Shown here: positions 24,530 through 36,328 of the stretch, piece by piece
Layout of the letters: each line of letters opens with the position of its first letter
Position numbering within the stretch: the stretch's first letter is position 1
Origin: Nemania diffusa
Lineage: Eukaryota > Ascomycota > Sordariomycetes > Xylariales > Xylariaceae
Length of the DNA: 64,000 nucleotides
Direction of reading: 5' to 3'
Assembly (NCBI GenBank): GCA_038501195.1
Contig: JBBPUQ010000008.1
Location: 3,420,501 to 3,484,500, forward strand
Notes under the pieces: generated by a model
What the model saw: only the letters and a program-made list of their open reading frames with translations
What the model was told of the DNA's origin: nothing
The model's database searches: none
Translations under genes and position numbers: made by a program

Positions 24530-24834
24530 TTATTTGCCGCAAGAGCAGCTAGAGCCGCATTGGCCTAGATTTGAAGGTTCATGTCAGCAGCAGATCCCTA
24601 GTTATTAGGTTATATGCAAGCTCGTTGCCGTCGTTGTCGTTATCGTCGTCGTCGTCGACATCTTCACATAGAATCAAAGCAGGGCGGGGAAGTCGATGAC
24701 GACGATACGATAGCGGGGTAATGGGAGAATCCATGTTCCAAATATAGAACAGGAGGGGTGAAAGATGGACGGATAGATCAGGGGCAGCAAGACTTACATC
24801 CGTCGCCGCCAGAGCAAGTGCAGTCACCCTTCAT
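24530..24834 (-). CDS. Metallothionein (copper/heavy-metal-binding, fungal type)
   Basis: Two tiny exons, 24798-24834 and 24530-24564, flank a 233-nt intron that splits a cysteine codon (T|GC). The product is 23 residues: MKGDCTCSGGDG, then CQCGSSCSCGK. It has six cysteines arranged as three Cys-x-Cys pairs (5/7, 13/15, 19/21) with Gly/Ser spacers, as in the small Neurospora-type copper metallothionein. It should chelate Cu(I) or similar soft metals in the cytosol. The donor is GTAAGT and the acceptor CTAG. A TATAAAAG lies 154 bp upstream of the start, as expected for a strongly inducible gene. The intron itself holds a (GTC)n run near 24630-24660. It is far below normal gene-calling size limits. 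Confidence 0.86.
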
Positions 24835-24987
24835 TTTGGTTGATTAAGAGGTTGGTTGGTCTTGAAGACTGTGTGTAGATAGAAACAGTGGAGCAGATTT
24901 GATTTCTTTGCGATTTGATCTATTCGTTCGTGTTACTTGGGGGAAGAGAGAGGAGGAACTAGAAGTTCAAGTCTTCCGTCTAGGACC

Positions 24988-24995
24988 CTTTTATA
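24988..24995 (-). promoter_or_regulatory. TATA box of metallothionein gene
   Basis: TATAAAAG on the minus strand, 154 bp upstream of the metallothionein ATG, in a position that would give a 5' UTR of about 120 nt. Confidence 0.45.
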
Positions 24996-25740
24996 GCCAA
25001 CAAGAGGTACTAGCTACAGCGATAGGCGCACAGATACGTATTTAGGTAGTACGCAGTAGGTAAGTTCGAGATCTTTGAACAGGTGCTGCCCGCTAAAGAA
25101 GCCCGTAGCAGGGTTAACTAGCCAATTACAGGCTAGCCGACGCCGTTGCAACTGCGTGGTTTGTGCCGTTGCCACGCCTCCTGCGCTTTTTCCGCGTCTT
25201 TCTACTCACCAGGAAATCGCATTCTTTAGTGTTGCGCCCCCCTCCCCTCCCATCCCTTCCCTTTCCCCGCTTGCAGCAGGTGCCAAGAACCTCAGCGTGC
25301 CTCTTCGCTCTTCCCAGTGGTGCCTTGCCTCCCCCACCTTTCCTCCCCATTGGAGGAGAGCCAAGCAAGACAGGGGTTGCTAGAGGCTGGTAGTTAGGTT
25401 ATGCGTAGGTACGCACGCAAGTAATATCTACCTACATGCAGCAGCCACAAGTCACGCAAAAGGTGTGACATCAAAACCGGCCTGGCCCCTGCTCTGATTC
25501 GTCGCCCGACCTGCACATGCATGCAAGTGGATTGATCGTCCTCTTTCGTTCTCCACGAACGAACGGCTGACTTGACCTGCAATGCCCGTGGCGGTCGCTC
25601 TGCTCTCGGACTTGTGACCGGGTGCAACTAGAAACAGCCGCTGTTCTCGCTCTCTAAGTAGGTGTGTCGCGCCGTGTGTCTCCCAACCCTATTCTCATTC
25701 CTTTGGTCATACTTGTTGATAATCATGACCAACAGAGCCG

Positions 25741-25780
25741 GACAGTCAGACCGTCAGACAGTCAGATAGTCAGATAGTCA
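25741..25780. repeat. Short tandem repeat, unit about 8 bp (GTCAGAYA)
   Basis: Imperfect copies of GTCAGACA/GTCAGATA run head to tail about five times. Simple-sequence DNA, no further role seen. Confidence 0.8.
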
Positions 25781-28698
25781 GCAAGCAATAACGGTCAGTC
25801 GTGTCTTATCTCTTTCCGTCTGCTGTTGGTCTGCTTCATTCCTGCTTCTGCCTCGCTAACCCTCGCTCACCCTCGCTCTCTTCTCTTAAGTGTCGGTTCT
25901 CAGTTATCGTTTTTCGCTTATCCCTTCTCGATATTTGTCGGGAGAAATAGCGGTCGGCTCCTTTTCCTTCTCGATACCCCACGCGGTTAGCTGCCTCGTT
26001 GACCCGCACAACCCCTCGTGTGTGAGACGCCGGACAGTGTAGGCGGTGGCAAACGGTAGCCCAGGTCCCCAATGTGACGTCGTACGCACTGATCGAGATC
26101 ACAATAAGTGCGGTAATACATGCACACGCAAACACATCGACCTTTCCTGCCACTGGCACGTGTATCAGTGATGGTGATGGTGATGATGCATGATAGTGCG
26201 ATGTCTTTTGATGGCATCTCCCGTCTCCTTCGTATGTCTGTAAGCCGATGCTGAAGTAAGAGAGATTGGTGGTAGCCCTCCAACAGCCATCTTCACTATC
26301 TAGCCACTCGGATCGTGCCGTTGATATCCCCTGTGCTGGAGCCTGTCTCCCCGGAGCATAAGATAACATGCTCAGCGTTACCGGGTGCAGAGCGCGGCTT
26401 TCGCTCCTCGCCCTTGATGCACTACAACAGCGTGGCATTGCAGCCGTTCTGATCGCTGCTATTGGTGCCGCCGCGCAGGGTTCATTGGTAAACATCCCAC
26501 TCAGATATTGAGATCCATGTTCCAACGTTCCAGAAATTCGACTTCTTTGGGGCTAACCCCAGTCATATTGGGACTTAGCCATGGCTAACCGAGGCCGACG
26601 CACCTGGAACCCGGATCTGACTTGTCGAATCGGTACCGGTTTTATCTAATAAATGGATATCGCAATTCTCCTATGCGCCATAGTCGACATGGTCTCCCTT
26701 GGCCCCTCGCTCGAGATCATACATAGTTTACTACAAGCCTGCGCTTTTGACAGCGCGCCCGCGGAAGCATATCTCAGTTGTAAGGATCGCAGTTAACGTA
26801 TATGGAGACGAGACGCATTTGTCGTAAAAATTGGCATGGATAAACCACGACAATTTACAGAGTCTCATACAGTCGCCACTAGCAATCCTCCGAGCGAGAG
26901 TTGGCAATGAGCCTTGGCCGGTATCGCACCCGTCACTGCGCGGTCGTGGGGGGGACTGCTTGCTAGCGCACCCCAGAGAGAGATGCGAACAGTATTGGAA
27001 AATTTCGATGAATTCTAACGTGTCAAACGGAAGATTATATAGAATATTTTGTATGGTTTAGTTCGGAACGTTCCAAGAGGCTAGGCCATTCACCCCAAAT
27101 ATATGTATTTTGAAACAATATCTCTCAAGTGCCCTCAAGGTTACCAACAAGGTCCTCATCACCCTAGTTGGGATAAAATTAGATGAACAAATGGCAATGG
27201 TGATAGCGAATCATTTAATAGGTTCAAATCGATTGGCCGCCAGCCCTCTCAATCCGTGCCTGTTGGTGTCTTGAGTACTGATAGAGCGAAGCCACCTTCA
27301 ATATCTCCTCTCTCCAAACCGAAGCTTTCCTATCATCGCGAGAAAAGCCAACATTCGTCAACAACTAACATGATCGTCTAGATAGTCGATATCATGGCAT
27401 GGCTGCTAAATCCTCATGAGATACAACGCCCCGCCTAGAGGAATTTATTATAGGTGCAAGGTGGAACCAGGCGATTGTTCCTTATTCTGTCCCATCAACT
27501 CCCGTGCGCATGAGCACATATAAGCAATCATGTGTGCTACCTCGCTTATCGGAAAGTTAATCTCACTGTTATCATCGCTACCTCTCCGTGCTTCTGTTTG
27601 GGTCTTAGCCACACGTTAGCAAATGGTGGCAATTTCCAGCGCCATTTTGTCGGTCAAGCCTTCGTCATGACTATGCTTGGGGAATGTGCCATATGAAGGT
27701 TTCTTTCCGCTCGTCACATAAACACCGATAGTTAGTGAGGGGGTGGGTGACGTCCTGTGCTCACATGAGACATATACTAATGAGTCGGCTCTCCGCATAG
27801 ATGAAGACTTACTAGTGAGCTATATTGCGAGCAATAGAATCAAACGGTGCTAGTTAATTCCTCTTTAAGGTGTTGGCGGTTGTATCTTATAAATCTAAGG
27901 CCTAGTTTCATCGCTGTCGTCTTTTATCTTGCTCATTCATCTGCATGCACACTATCCTACAGCAAGACCACATCTACCTTCACAAGCCTAGCTGCCCAAG
28001 TCGCAAGAAGAACCGATCGAAATATCAACAGCATCGACAGGCCTCTGGTCTTCCTTACGTGTCACGGCAAGAAGACCCGGCCGAGACATAAGACGTACAA
28101 GAGACGCATAAAACGCCTGCGGCGGCCATAAACGATAAAGTGCCGAGGTCATATGCTACATGAAACGCATGCCATACGTATACATGCCCATCTTGACTAT
28201 ATTAGGTGTAAACTGACGTCGACGAAGCCGCTGTGTACCTTTCTGCTCAACAGTGACCAAGGCTCTTGATTACTCGTCACAGTCCAATGTTGAATTTTCT
28301 CCATGTACGGCAAATAGTATACCGTATGCCCCGACATATCACCCTTGAACATTTGTCATAGAACTATGGAGAGTCATAGTTCATTGAACACACGACCGCT
28401 CCACACTGCCTACGGCCCGTTATCTTCATTCTACTTACACCATCGATACCTACCTACCTAGGGTATACCCTCTAAGATGCGGTACAGTTTTATCTCTCTT
28501 ACCCCCAACTTTCGTGCCTCCTTTCCTTCACATCAAGGTTCGCAGCCCGTCTAGGTACCTTCTCGTTTCATAGCTTCTCAATGCGGGTTTCCATTTGCAG
28601 CGATCATTGTCTCGTTGAATACCTACAAGTTCAACCACTTCAATAATCACATCAATTTTCGGCGCGTACCATAGATATATACCAGTCGCACCCGCAAC

Positions 28699-28974
28699 AT
28701 GGCAACGCAGAGAGATCCCATCCCCTCTCATTTTTTAGCAGTATTCGACCCTCCTTTTATTTCTTATGTTAAGTTTCTCTTGCGTAAGTATGGAGTACAT
28801 TTTGGAACGGCCACAATATTCCCAATGCTCTTATATCTGCTGATGGCTGATAAGATGTGTAAGTTTCTCAAGCTACTCGACATGTCCGCTACTGGGGCTA
28901 CATTCAATATCATCCTTGCATGGTATTTTCGCTACCGCTTTGCTCCCAGGGGCGTGCATCCGCTTCCTGTATAA
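28699..28974 (+). CDS. Small membrane-protein ORF, doubtful
   Basis: An ATG-initiated frame of 91 codons with two or three hydrophobic segments (for example FGTATIFPMLLYLLM). A GTAAGT at about 28860 could be a donor; joining it to an acceptor near 28949 would extend the frame to about 29200, where it would overlap the 3' coding end of the opposite-strand gene. I do not recognise the protein, and the branch site is poor, so this may be chance. Confidence 0.22.
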   Translation: MATQRDPIPSHFLAVFDPPFISYVKFLLRKYGVHFGTATIFPMLLYLLMADKMCKFLKLLDMSATGATFNIILAWYFRYRFAPRGVHPLPV

Positions 28975-29067
28975 GTTCATACGTGAATATGATGTCGTAT
29001 GGTGCTGTATGGCGGTAATTCAGTACGTTGGGATTGCCGTCTTAGATCCTGGGAGCCCGGCTTCCCC

Positions 29068-30170
29068 TTATACGGCCGAGCCTATACTGGTTTTCGATCT
29101 CTTAGGGCCTCTACCGGATCCTAGACTTTCTATTCGCCGCTTGGCGCCGCCGATATGGAAAAACCCTAGTTCTGGTTTACTATTGCTCAGGTAGGCGGAG
29201 AGGCCAGCCGGACTGCTGGGTATAGCATCCTCTTTCTCGAAGAGCTCGGCACACAGGTCCAGCACCCCTTTAAAATTCACGAGGACAATCATCGTCTCCT
29301 CGCCGCAGACGTCGACGATACAACTGGCCCCGCGGAACGTGAGCTCTGGATTTTTCGCATCACAATTTCTAGCCAAGGGGTAGACCGTATGCATCGCTGC
29401 GGGCGCGGCGAGCTTCCGCCGTGTGCCCACGTCACCGTCCGGAACCGTGTCTACAAACCCACAGTATCGGCATTTTATCCCCAGCGGCCCGCCAAATAGG
29501 CAGTTCGTACGCGCGCCCTTACCCTGAATATCATGTGGTTGTCAGCACAGATTCTGTCTCAAAGAGTGACCAACGAAGAGAGACATAAGGATGCGTAAAT
29601 AAAGTCTCTTCCTACGTTTTCTATTTCGGCTCGTAGTCGATCCGCCGTCTCTTGGATTTTGCTCTCAAGCGACGAGCGGTAATCTTCCCAGCCCGTCCCC
29701 AACTTAAGTTCCTCGTGGAGTTCGGTTAGAACTCGGAACATGGTCCCTTCTTGAGATTTGGCAAATGCCCTTTCTAGTCTTTGGGGTTTGAACGGGGCAC
29801 TCGAGGGCTTTTTTGTGCTTGGCGGCTGCTGAGGTTCTGATGGCGCCAACGGCGGCGTCATATCGAGAACTGAGTGGTTCTCCTTAGCTCGGCGGGTTGG
29901 CTGGCGGCGAGTTGGTGTTGGGACTGGGTTTGAGTTCTTGGGGGGCTTTTTCCTGTTCTGCCTTTCTAGGAAAAGGTGGCGGGAATGGCCGGCTAGCTTG
30001 TTGTATCGGTCGTTCTCTTGCTCGTGGTAGATCTCACATTCCATGAGGAAATGGTCTAGGCAGTACGCCTGCTGGCTTGGGGGAGGCCATAACCATGAGT
30101 TGTGAGCCCTCGGGTTAGATTCTAAACTATCTTCGACTCGGTCGTATTGCTCAGGATCGCTATCATTCAT
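29068..30170 (-). CDS. Hypothetical protein with Cys cluster
   Basis: Two exons, 29616-30170 and 29068-29523, with a 92-nt intron, join to 336 residues. The long frame continues upstream to 30212 with only GTG, so ATG 30170 is used. The N-terminal half is acidic then basic and Pro-rich, with a nuclear-type basic stretch (TPTRRQPTRRAKE). Residues about 140-185 are helical and charged. Exon 2 begins with NCLFGGPLGIKCRYCGF, a C-x9-C-x2-C arrangement, and two further cysteines occur in ASCIVDVCGEE, which together could bind zinc. The pattern suggests a fungal nuclear or DNA-associated protein, but I recognise no named family. Its 3' end overlaps a doubtful forward frame. Confidence 0.68.
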
Positions 30171-30584
30171 CTCGTCGCTGTCGGCTACTCGTGGTTTTGA
30201 TGGATCGGACACATTGGTTTCGATGGGCTTACGTAGACCGGCTCACTATTCCACCACGCGCGCATGCATCCATCTCTACTCTGTATTTACATGTACAAGT
30301 GACGTCTTCTGACAAAAGAGTATCGTCGTCTTCGCGTTTCTTGCTTGTGTCAGTTTCCAACAATTGTTGCAGCATGATTGCCGTGAGACAATGGCAAAGT
30401 ACTTTCCGGAAACGACAATTTGAGTCAAACATGAGAAAACAAAGGTCCACGACGTAACTGGACCGCATCAATATGAGCGAGCCATCAACCGCACAGTGAA
30501 GCGGTGTCCAGGTGTTTCAAGCAGTATGGAAGTGCTTGGGTGTCAGCTCTTCATTCACTCTGAGAGTATCTAATCTATGTGTGC
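30171..30584. other. Short intergenic region
   Basis: Promoter side of the Cys-cluster gene and 3' side of the secreted-protein gene. Nothing further is seen. Confidence 0.4.
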
Positions 30585-31871
30585 CTATGCACTGGCACCA
30601 GTGAGCTGCAATTGGTAATCCAACCCCTTTGCCACATCGCTTGAGAGCGAGAAAGGGTCGTATAAATACAGCGTGTTAGGCGTATTCGCCACAACCAGAC
30701 TTGCCGCCTCTCCACTGCTGAGAGTGACCTGCCCCTTGCCATCCGTAAGATCGACATATCTCACAGTCCCGGTAGAAGCACGAACTGCCAGAGTTGCCGT
30801 GAAGGGAGAGCTTGCCGTGACCGTGGCGCTGACAACCCCGCCTGTAGGTTTGAGCGGAATGATGTTTGCGCCCATGTATCTTGGTTGTCGGGCTGCTTTC
30901 ACGCGATACTTACCACCACCTTGGGAATCCAAGTTGGCGTAGTTGAACTCTCCCTTCGTTCTGTCGAACAGTTCTCGTGCCTTGGGGTGCCCGATGTCGA
31001 CATACGCCATTCTAGCCCAGTACCGCCCGACGACCGTCTGAATACGAATAGGGGAAGCAAGTCTCTGCAGAACATGCAGAGGGGTCTCGTTGCTATTGCG
31101 CTGGTACTTGAGCCACACGTTGGGGAAGTTCTGCATGCCGAGGCCGGCGTAGTTGTCTGGATTGTTGGTGATGTAGGTCAGAAACGGCCAGGCGTCGTAG
31201 TAATTTCCAGATCCGCTTGTTCCGTCCACGATGACTTGGTGTGCGTCGCTTATCACCTTTTTCAGGTTCATCAGCGTGTCTCCGTCCGGCTGGTTGTATT
31301 TTGCCCTCGCCGGGGCGCAGATGGGAGATGTGATAAACGTGTCGGCCACGAAATTCGCAACCGTTTCCCACCAGGCCCCTGTCCGCCCTTGGTTGATCCA
31401 GTACCGCTCTGCGTACGTGAGGGCATGTCCGTACTCGTGGACCGTGATGGAAGGCGTCGCCATCCACTTTGTGACAACGTTCAAGAAGCTGAGCCCACTA
31501 GCGGAATCGGTTCCTGTGTTGGCCGCCGTGTTGGGCCCCAAGTCGGCAACGTTGTATACATTCACTTTATACCAGGGCCCGTTGTCGTCTTCTTGGTTGA
31601 AGGACAATCCAGTTGAGCGCCATCCTTGGCCAGCGACGAAACACTCGTATGCCGACTCCAGCGTTTGGAGTATCGTGTTGGCCACGGCGTCACTGGCCGC
31701 ATTATACACACGAAAATGAGGCGAGTCTTTGTATTTCGTTCCGCCAGGCCCGACTCTTGTATTTGGAGTAAATTCCGGCGGGGGTACTGCCTGTACGTTC
31801 GAGGGAGCACCAGTGATACCCTTCGCTAGACTGTACAACACGGCGACGATGTGGACGATGGGAACTCTCAT
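30585..31871 (-). CDS. Secreted protein with HExxH metal site (DUF6055-like)
   Basis: An intronless gene of 428 residues from ATG 31871. Residues 1-22 are a signal peptide (hydrophobic core VHIVAVLYSLA, cleavage expected after GITG/A). Residues 145-149 read HEYGH inside SITVHEYGHALTYAERYW, the HExxH zinc-binding motif of metallopeptidases, with a conserved WWETVANF (E169) shortly after as a possible third ligand. The rest has the Trp/Tyr/Asn-rich make-up of secreted fungal proteins, and the C-terminal 100 residues look like a beta-sandwich domain. I place it in the secreted DUF6055 group from memory; peptidase activity has not been shown for the family as far as I know. It should be extracellular. 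Confidence 0.86.
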   Translation of the reverse strand: MRVPIVHIVAVLYSLAKGITGAPSNVQAVPPPEFTPNTRVGPGGTKYKDSPHFRVYNAASDAVANTILQTLESAYECFVAGQGWRSTGLSFNQEDDNGPWYKVNVYNVADLGPNTAANTGTDSASGLSFLNVVTKWMATPSITVHEYGHALTYAERYWINQGRTGAWWETVANFVADTFITSPICAPARAKYNQPDGDTLMNLKKVISDAHQVIVDGTSGSGNYYDAWPFLTYITNNPDNYAGLGMQNFPNVWLKYQRNSNETPLHVLQRLASPIRIQTVVGRYWARMAYVDIGHPKARELFDRTKGEFNYANLDSQGGGKYRVKAARQPRYMGANIIPLKPTGGVVSATVTASSPFTATLAVRASTGTVRYVDLTDGKGQVTLSSGEAASLVVANTPNTLYLYDPFSLSSDVAKGLDYQLQLTGASA

Positions 31872-34800
31872 GATGCGAGCTAATAGAACTAACTGCCCTA
31901 ATAGTTATATTCGCCATGTGTAAACACATCTAAGACTTACAGGAAAAGCAAGATGTTTATATGCTGTAGAGGGCTGTCAGTCAGGAGAGGTGCCGTTTCG
32001 AGTAGCATCCGTCATGGAATTAAGCGGACAGGCTAAAACAGTCGACGCCCATTCAGTCACGAAAGCTGCATACGGAAACCTTCCAATTACCGGATCTAGA
32101 ATAGCATACATAGTTATCGACCATGTCGAATGAGAGCGTTGCTGTGTTTAAGTGGGCTAGGATGGGTAAGGACAGAATGCCTAGACTACTTGATTCAAGG
32201 CCATGATCGAGCTAGTGAGTAGATATCATAGATATTTATAGCGCCGTGTTTATTACTGGAACGGTTGCCTCTAGATAGAGTTTATTAACATCAAGCAGAT
32301 CTTACGAGATTAGATAGACTAGCCGACAAACACGATGGCTCGAGGGTTCACAGCATGCCGCCAAAGCCTGGGAAGTAGAGGGAGTTCATTTCACTATGTA
32401 TTGCCCTTCGTCTCCAGTCTTTATGCTATGAATATGACGACAAGGCACTCACTCAGGGTCATGGCTGTAATTACTATCTAATAGCTCTCTTATGTCAGGA
32501 GTTACGAATATCGCCTTAAGGTGGGTTACACACGCATGGCTACATTTACCTTCTGCCATGATGGCTTCCCTCTTTATTTCCTCTGTCGAGCTCATCAAGA
32601 ACTGGCTTGGAAGAGGGAATGTAAGAATATTAGTGCCTTTAAACGAATAACTATAAATATACGTGCCCTGTTTTATTTTTGCTTACAGTACTGACATAGT
32701 CAGATGTATATAACTTTACCTGATTCAAGCGGTGGTTTCCTTACCAACTCTTTAGTGTTCTCGTTAAATACGGCATTCTCTCTTATTGTTTTATGACACG
32801 GCTAGCGTTGTTATTCACCCGTATCATGCTATATGTATAGATCTTAAGCTGATCACCACCAGTTCGTAGACGAAGCATGTGTCTAGTGCTAGTATTTAAT
32901 CGAGCCACTGCGAATCTCATAGGTGTTGTCCTTCCTCCAAGTATTTGTTCCCGCGCTGTCTGTCCGATCCGTAAGGCATAGTAATGAAAGGTCGCTATTT
33001 GCTCTTATCTAACTCTTGTATAGGAGCCTCCGTTGTCAACATATCTCGAACTGCTAGGAAATCTATCAGGGGATCTTCACTAGGGATCTAGGCGAGTTGA
33101 TAGTTGAGGGTAATTCAAACTTGGTGGGTTTTGCTCGGAATCTGCGCCAAGTATTCATCTAGCGAAATCTGATGCGAGTGGTTATTCAGCGTTAACAGTT
33201 TGATATTGAAGAGAGAGGCGGTACTGAAAGGCAATACGTGTTTAAGGGTAACTTTGAGACGTCTTATAGGAAGGCCACAAAAGGGTAACTCCATCCCATG
33301 AATTATACGGTGGGCCTTTGCTGCCACATCGAGTAGGCCTAGATGCGTTGATGGCATTTAAGTGAAAAGGATGGTGAGGTGGAGAAGCCTGAACTGATCG
33401 ATGAGATATTAAACAAGGGATGGTGAATGCCTCGTAGCTTTCAGTATTGCTCCCGCGCGGTGTTTTGCACACGTAACTAACTACTTCGCATGTCACCAAT
33501 AATAAATGAGCAATGATAGTAGATAAATTTATATGCCTGTGGTCATTGATGTTCTGGTGAGCCTGGTGTAGGTGGCCACTACTACGATATTATCCCCAAC
33601 ACATTTTTAGATATCGAAACATGCCGTCGCACATTCCAAGATACCTAGGTATAGCGTACCGTATCTTAACATTGATACAACATCGAATATTACTTTATCA
33701 AATATGTAGGCCTCGCGTAGCAATTAGCTGCCTAACTTAAACTACGAACACCGCGACATACGGTATGTTCACCTTGCGATCTCTAACTTCTAGCATTGTT
33801 AGGAACTTGCTCCAGTTTGCTAGGTTGATGCATACCATCAACGTTAACCCCTTTTTGAAATTAAAGAGATTCGGATTTCGGACCTGATACACTTGTCTGA
33901 TGGATCGGTAGTCGGGTGGTCGTCGCTTGAGACAACGTGCTGCCCGCGCTGGTCGAAGGCAGCTGTGGTCTCATTAGACTTAGGTCGTCGTAGAGAAAGG
34001 ATTTTTTTTTCGAAGCTGGGCAACTGCTCGATTTTTCTCGGTCTTTTTCTTCGCGGGCCGATGCGCCTCAATATATGCGTCCGATCTACTAAACATGTTC
34101 AATCCCGGTGTTGTATCTCGGTCGGCCTATCATGGCCCAGAGTCTCGATTCGCCTTTGTATATAAGCACACGACAAATTGAACAGGGAACGGCGCCGATA
34201 CTAGGGCTACATGCTGGCAATGGTATTGTCGCGTGGCGATGAGGGTTGCTTTCGACAGTCTTGCTGTGGCTAGAGTTTCAACCCACAGAAACAGTCGAAC
34301 GGCGATCAGGCTTCGAAAAACGTCGTCGGGGATAAGGTAAGCTCGGCGCCGCCCTTCGAGAATAGTGCGTTACGTGGGGAGGAATGGTGACATCTTCATC
34401 CGAATACACTTGCAGTACGTCGACGGGTTCTCTCGCGGAAAGTGATGATAGATAATTAACTCGTATGTTGACAAACGTGGTAGAGCTAACTAGCCGCTAG
34501 CGCATCGAAAAAAACCCTACTAAGTGAAATAGTAGCAACCTATATGTTAGATGCAACTTAAGGTGTAAGAGAGCCACGAGCTATGCTCTAGAGTAGTAGC
34601 ATATGTAGATGCATATCGTATCACCGAGACAAGAAGGACTTTGGGTCTTCTAGACAATGGAGAGAGAGAAAGTAAAAGGGAGAGCTCATACTAGAAAACT
34701 GTAGGATAGACGGTGAAGTAGTCTAGTACAGTGCACAAGTCTTTTTATAGAACAAGGATAAACCGCCTCAATTTCCTTGGTATCAGTCTTCGAAATCGGT

Positions 34801-36328
34801 TCGTCTGTTTTCCAGAAGCATCATAAGTCAAACGGGCTAGTGAGCCACTGGGTTAGTGTGCTACTACTCTATCGCCGTCCACGAGGGCCTTTTCTTGTGT
34901 GTGTACAAGATCACTGTAGAAGGCTATAGGATTTACCTGCGCCGTGCGTCTCTGTTGTATGTACGCATATCTCTGTGTGTATCTACAGTGTGGTGTGGAA
35001 GATTCGACGAATCATCTCGACCAGACTCGCAGCGTGCTTGTTTACATCAATGATACGTGTTCCTCTGACCACGCACCTTGCACCTCGCAGGGCCTCGTGT
35101 AAACGTCACCATCCCGTGTCCGAGGTGGACACTTGCATGAAATGCCATTATGTGGCACTGACGCCGGGTTTAGTCGGATTTCTGATTGCACCGCTCGACA
35201 TGGGAGCCGGCACTCCACCCTCGACCGGTCCGCTAGAGTGGATGGCAGCGCGCAGAATGGACGGCTGTTATCAGGGGGTTTGATATTTGCATTTCTCACG
35301 CCTCGCGGCCTGTCGCTACCAATCCGCGCTGGAAATAGGCTCGGATATCGGCACCCTTGGGCTGGAGACAGAATGCGTTCGCCATGCTTACTGTAGCAGT
35401 GATGGTCAACTACCTACCTGGGCGGCATTGCACCGATGCGCCATATGCAACACATGCGGCACTCGACGTTGATGTACCTACGGTGTATAGTATAGTATGC
35501 CGACGCATATTATACTCTTCGCCGATAGCTGCGTGTGTGTAATCTAACAATCGGGCGCGTGCGTTACGCACTCACAAGAATAAATAACCTTTCCATTACA
35601 TGGCCAGTTCAGTACCATTTGCAAGATAAGTCATTTTATTTGCTTAGCTGCGTCGTCTGAGCTGTATGAATTGATCCATCAGACATGCCTATCCCGAACA
35701 TAGGCACGCCGGTCGATCCTACATAATGCTACCAGCTTGATTCCCGTGGGGATGCAGTGTGAGTGTGAGCCATAGCTATAGCCGCAACGCATACTGAATT
35801 CGGCGGGCTTGTTTCCGTGTTGTCTCGTCTATAGGTCCTGTAGTATAGTGTCATTTAAATCTAGGCAATATCCATCTGCGTGTGACCAAGTCGTATTCCG
35901 TCGTATTTTTTTTACGGCTGGCTGAAGGGACACGTCGAGCATTGAGCATGTCAGGGAACGCGCGAGTGTCCACACTGAAACCTGAAGGGGTAAATACGGG
36001 CCCTCGTTACGCGTTTATTTTAGCCTCTTCCGCCGCCGCCGTCGCCGCCGCCGCCGCTGCCGCCTCCTCCTCCTCCTCTTCCTCCCACTCTTGGCTAGTA
36101 AGCGGAATATCGCCGAGCTGTGCCTGTGCCTGGCCAGTGCTGCGCAGCGGCAGGCTGCATACTCCTGTTGCAATGATGTAAATGGCACGTAACTTTAACA
36201 ACCCGCAGATATCATGTTCGTAACCCAAGACCGACCCATTCCTAAAATGCGACCAACCATACCATGCATGATATCAATGCTACTCCCAAATAACGCCGGC
36301 CTTAAACGGTTCAATGCCACCCATCGCC
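31872..36328. other. Long intergenic region, no gene seen
   Basis: AT-rich and repeat-poor until about 35 kb. Open frames are short and overlapping on both strands. A GCC/TCC trinucleotide tract lies at 36026-36087. A gene made of very small exons cannot be excluded. Confidence 0.5.
36026..36087. repeat. GCC/TCC trinucleotide tract
   Basis: Runs of GCC followed by TCC. They produce poly-Ala/poly-Glu or poly-Ser in artefactual frames on either strand. Confidence 0.8.

Larger units (their letters stand above)
24835..29067. other. Long intergenic region
   Basis: No gene is well supported here. The region includes the metallothionein promoter, a CT-rich stretch at 25160-25390 and an 8-bp tandem repeat at 25741-25780. 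A 229-codon minus-strand frame at 25836-26525 lacks an ATG at its start and looks non-coding. A small forward ORF at 28699 is listed separately. Confidence 0.45.

Noticed and set aside
25836..26525. 229-codon minus-strand open frame
   Set aside because: It begins with TTG rather than ATG, has no recognisable motif, low-complexity His/Ser stretches, and overlapping open frames on the same strand.
31231..31719. 162-codon plus-strand frame
   Set aside because: It lies antisense inside the secreted HExxH gene, whose motifs and signal peptide make that gene clearly the real one.
36007..36228. Small minus-strand ORF with poly-Glu/poly-Ala
   Set aside because: It is produced by the GCC/TCC repeat and has no other support.
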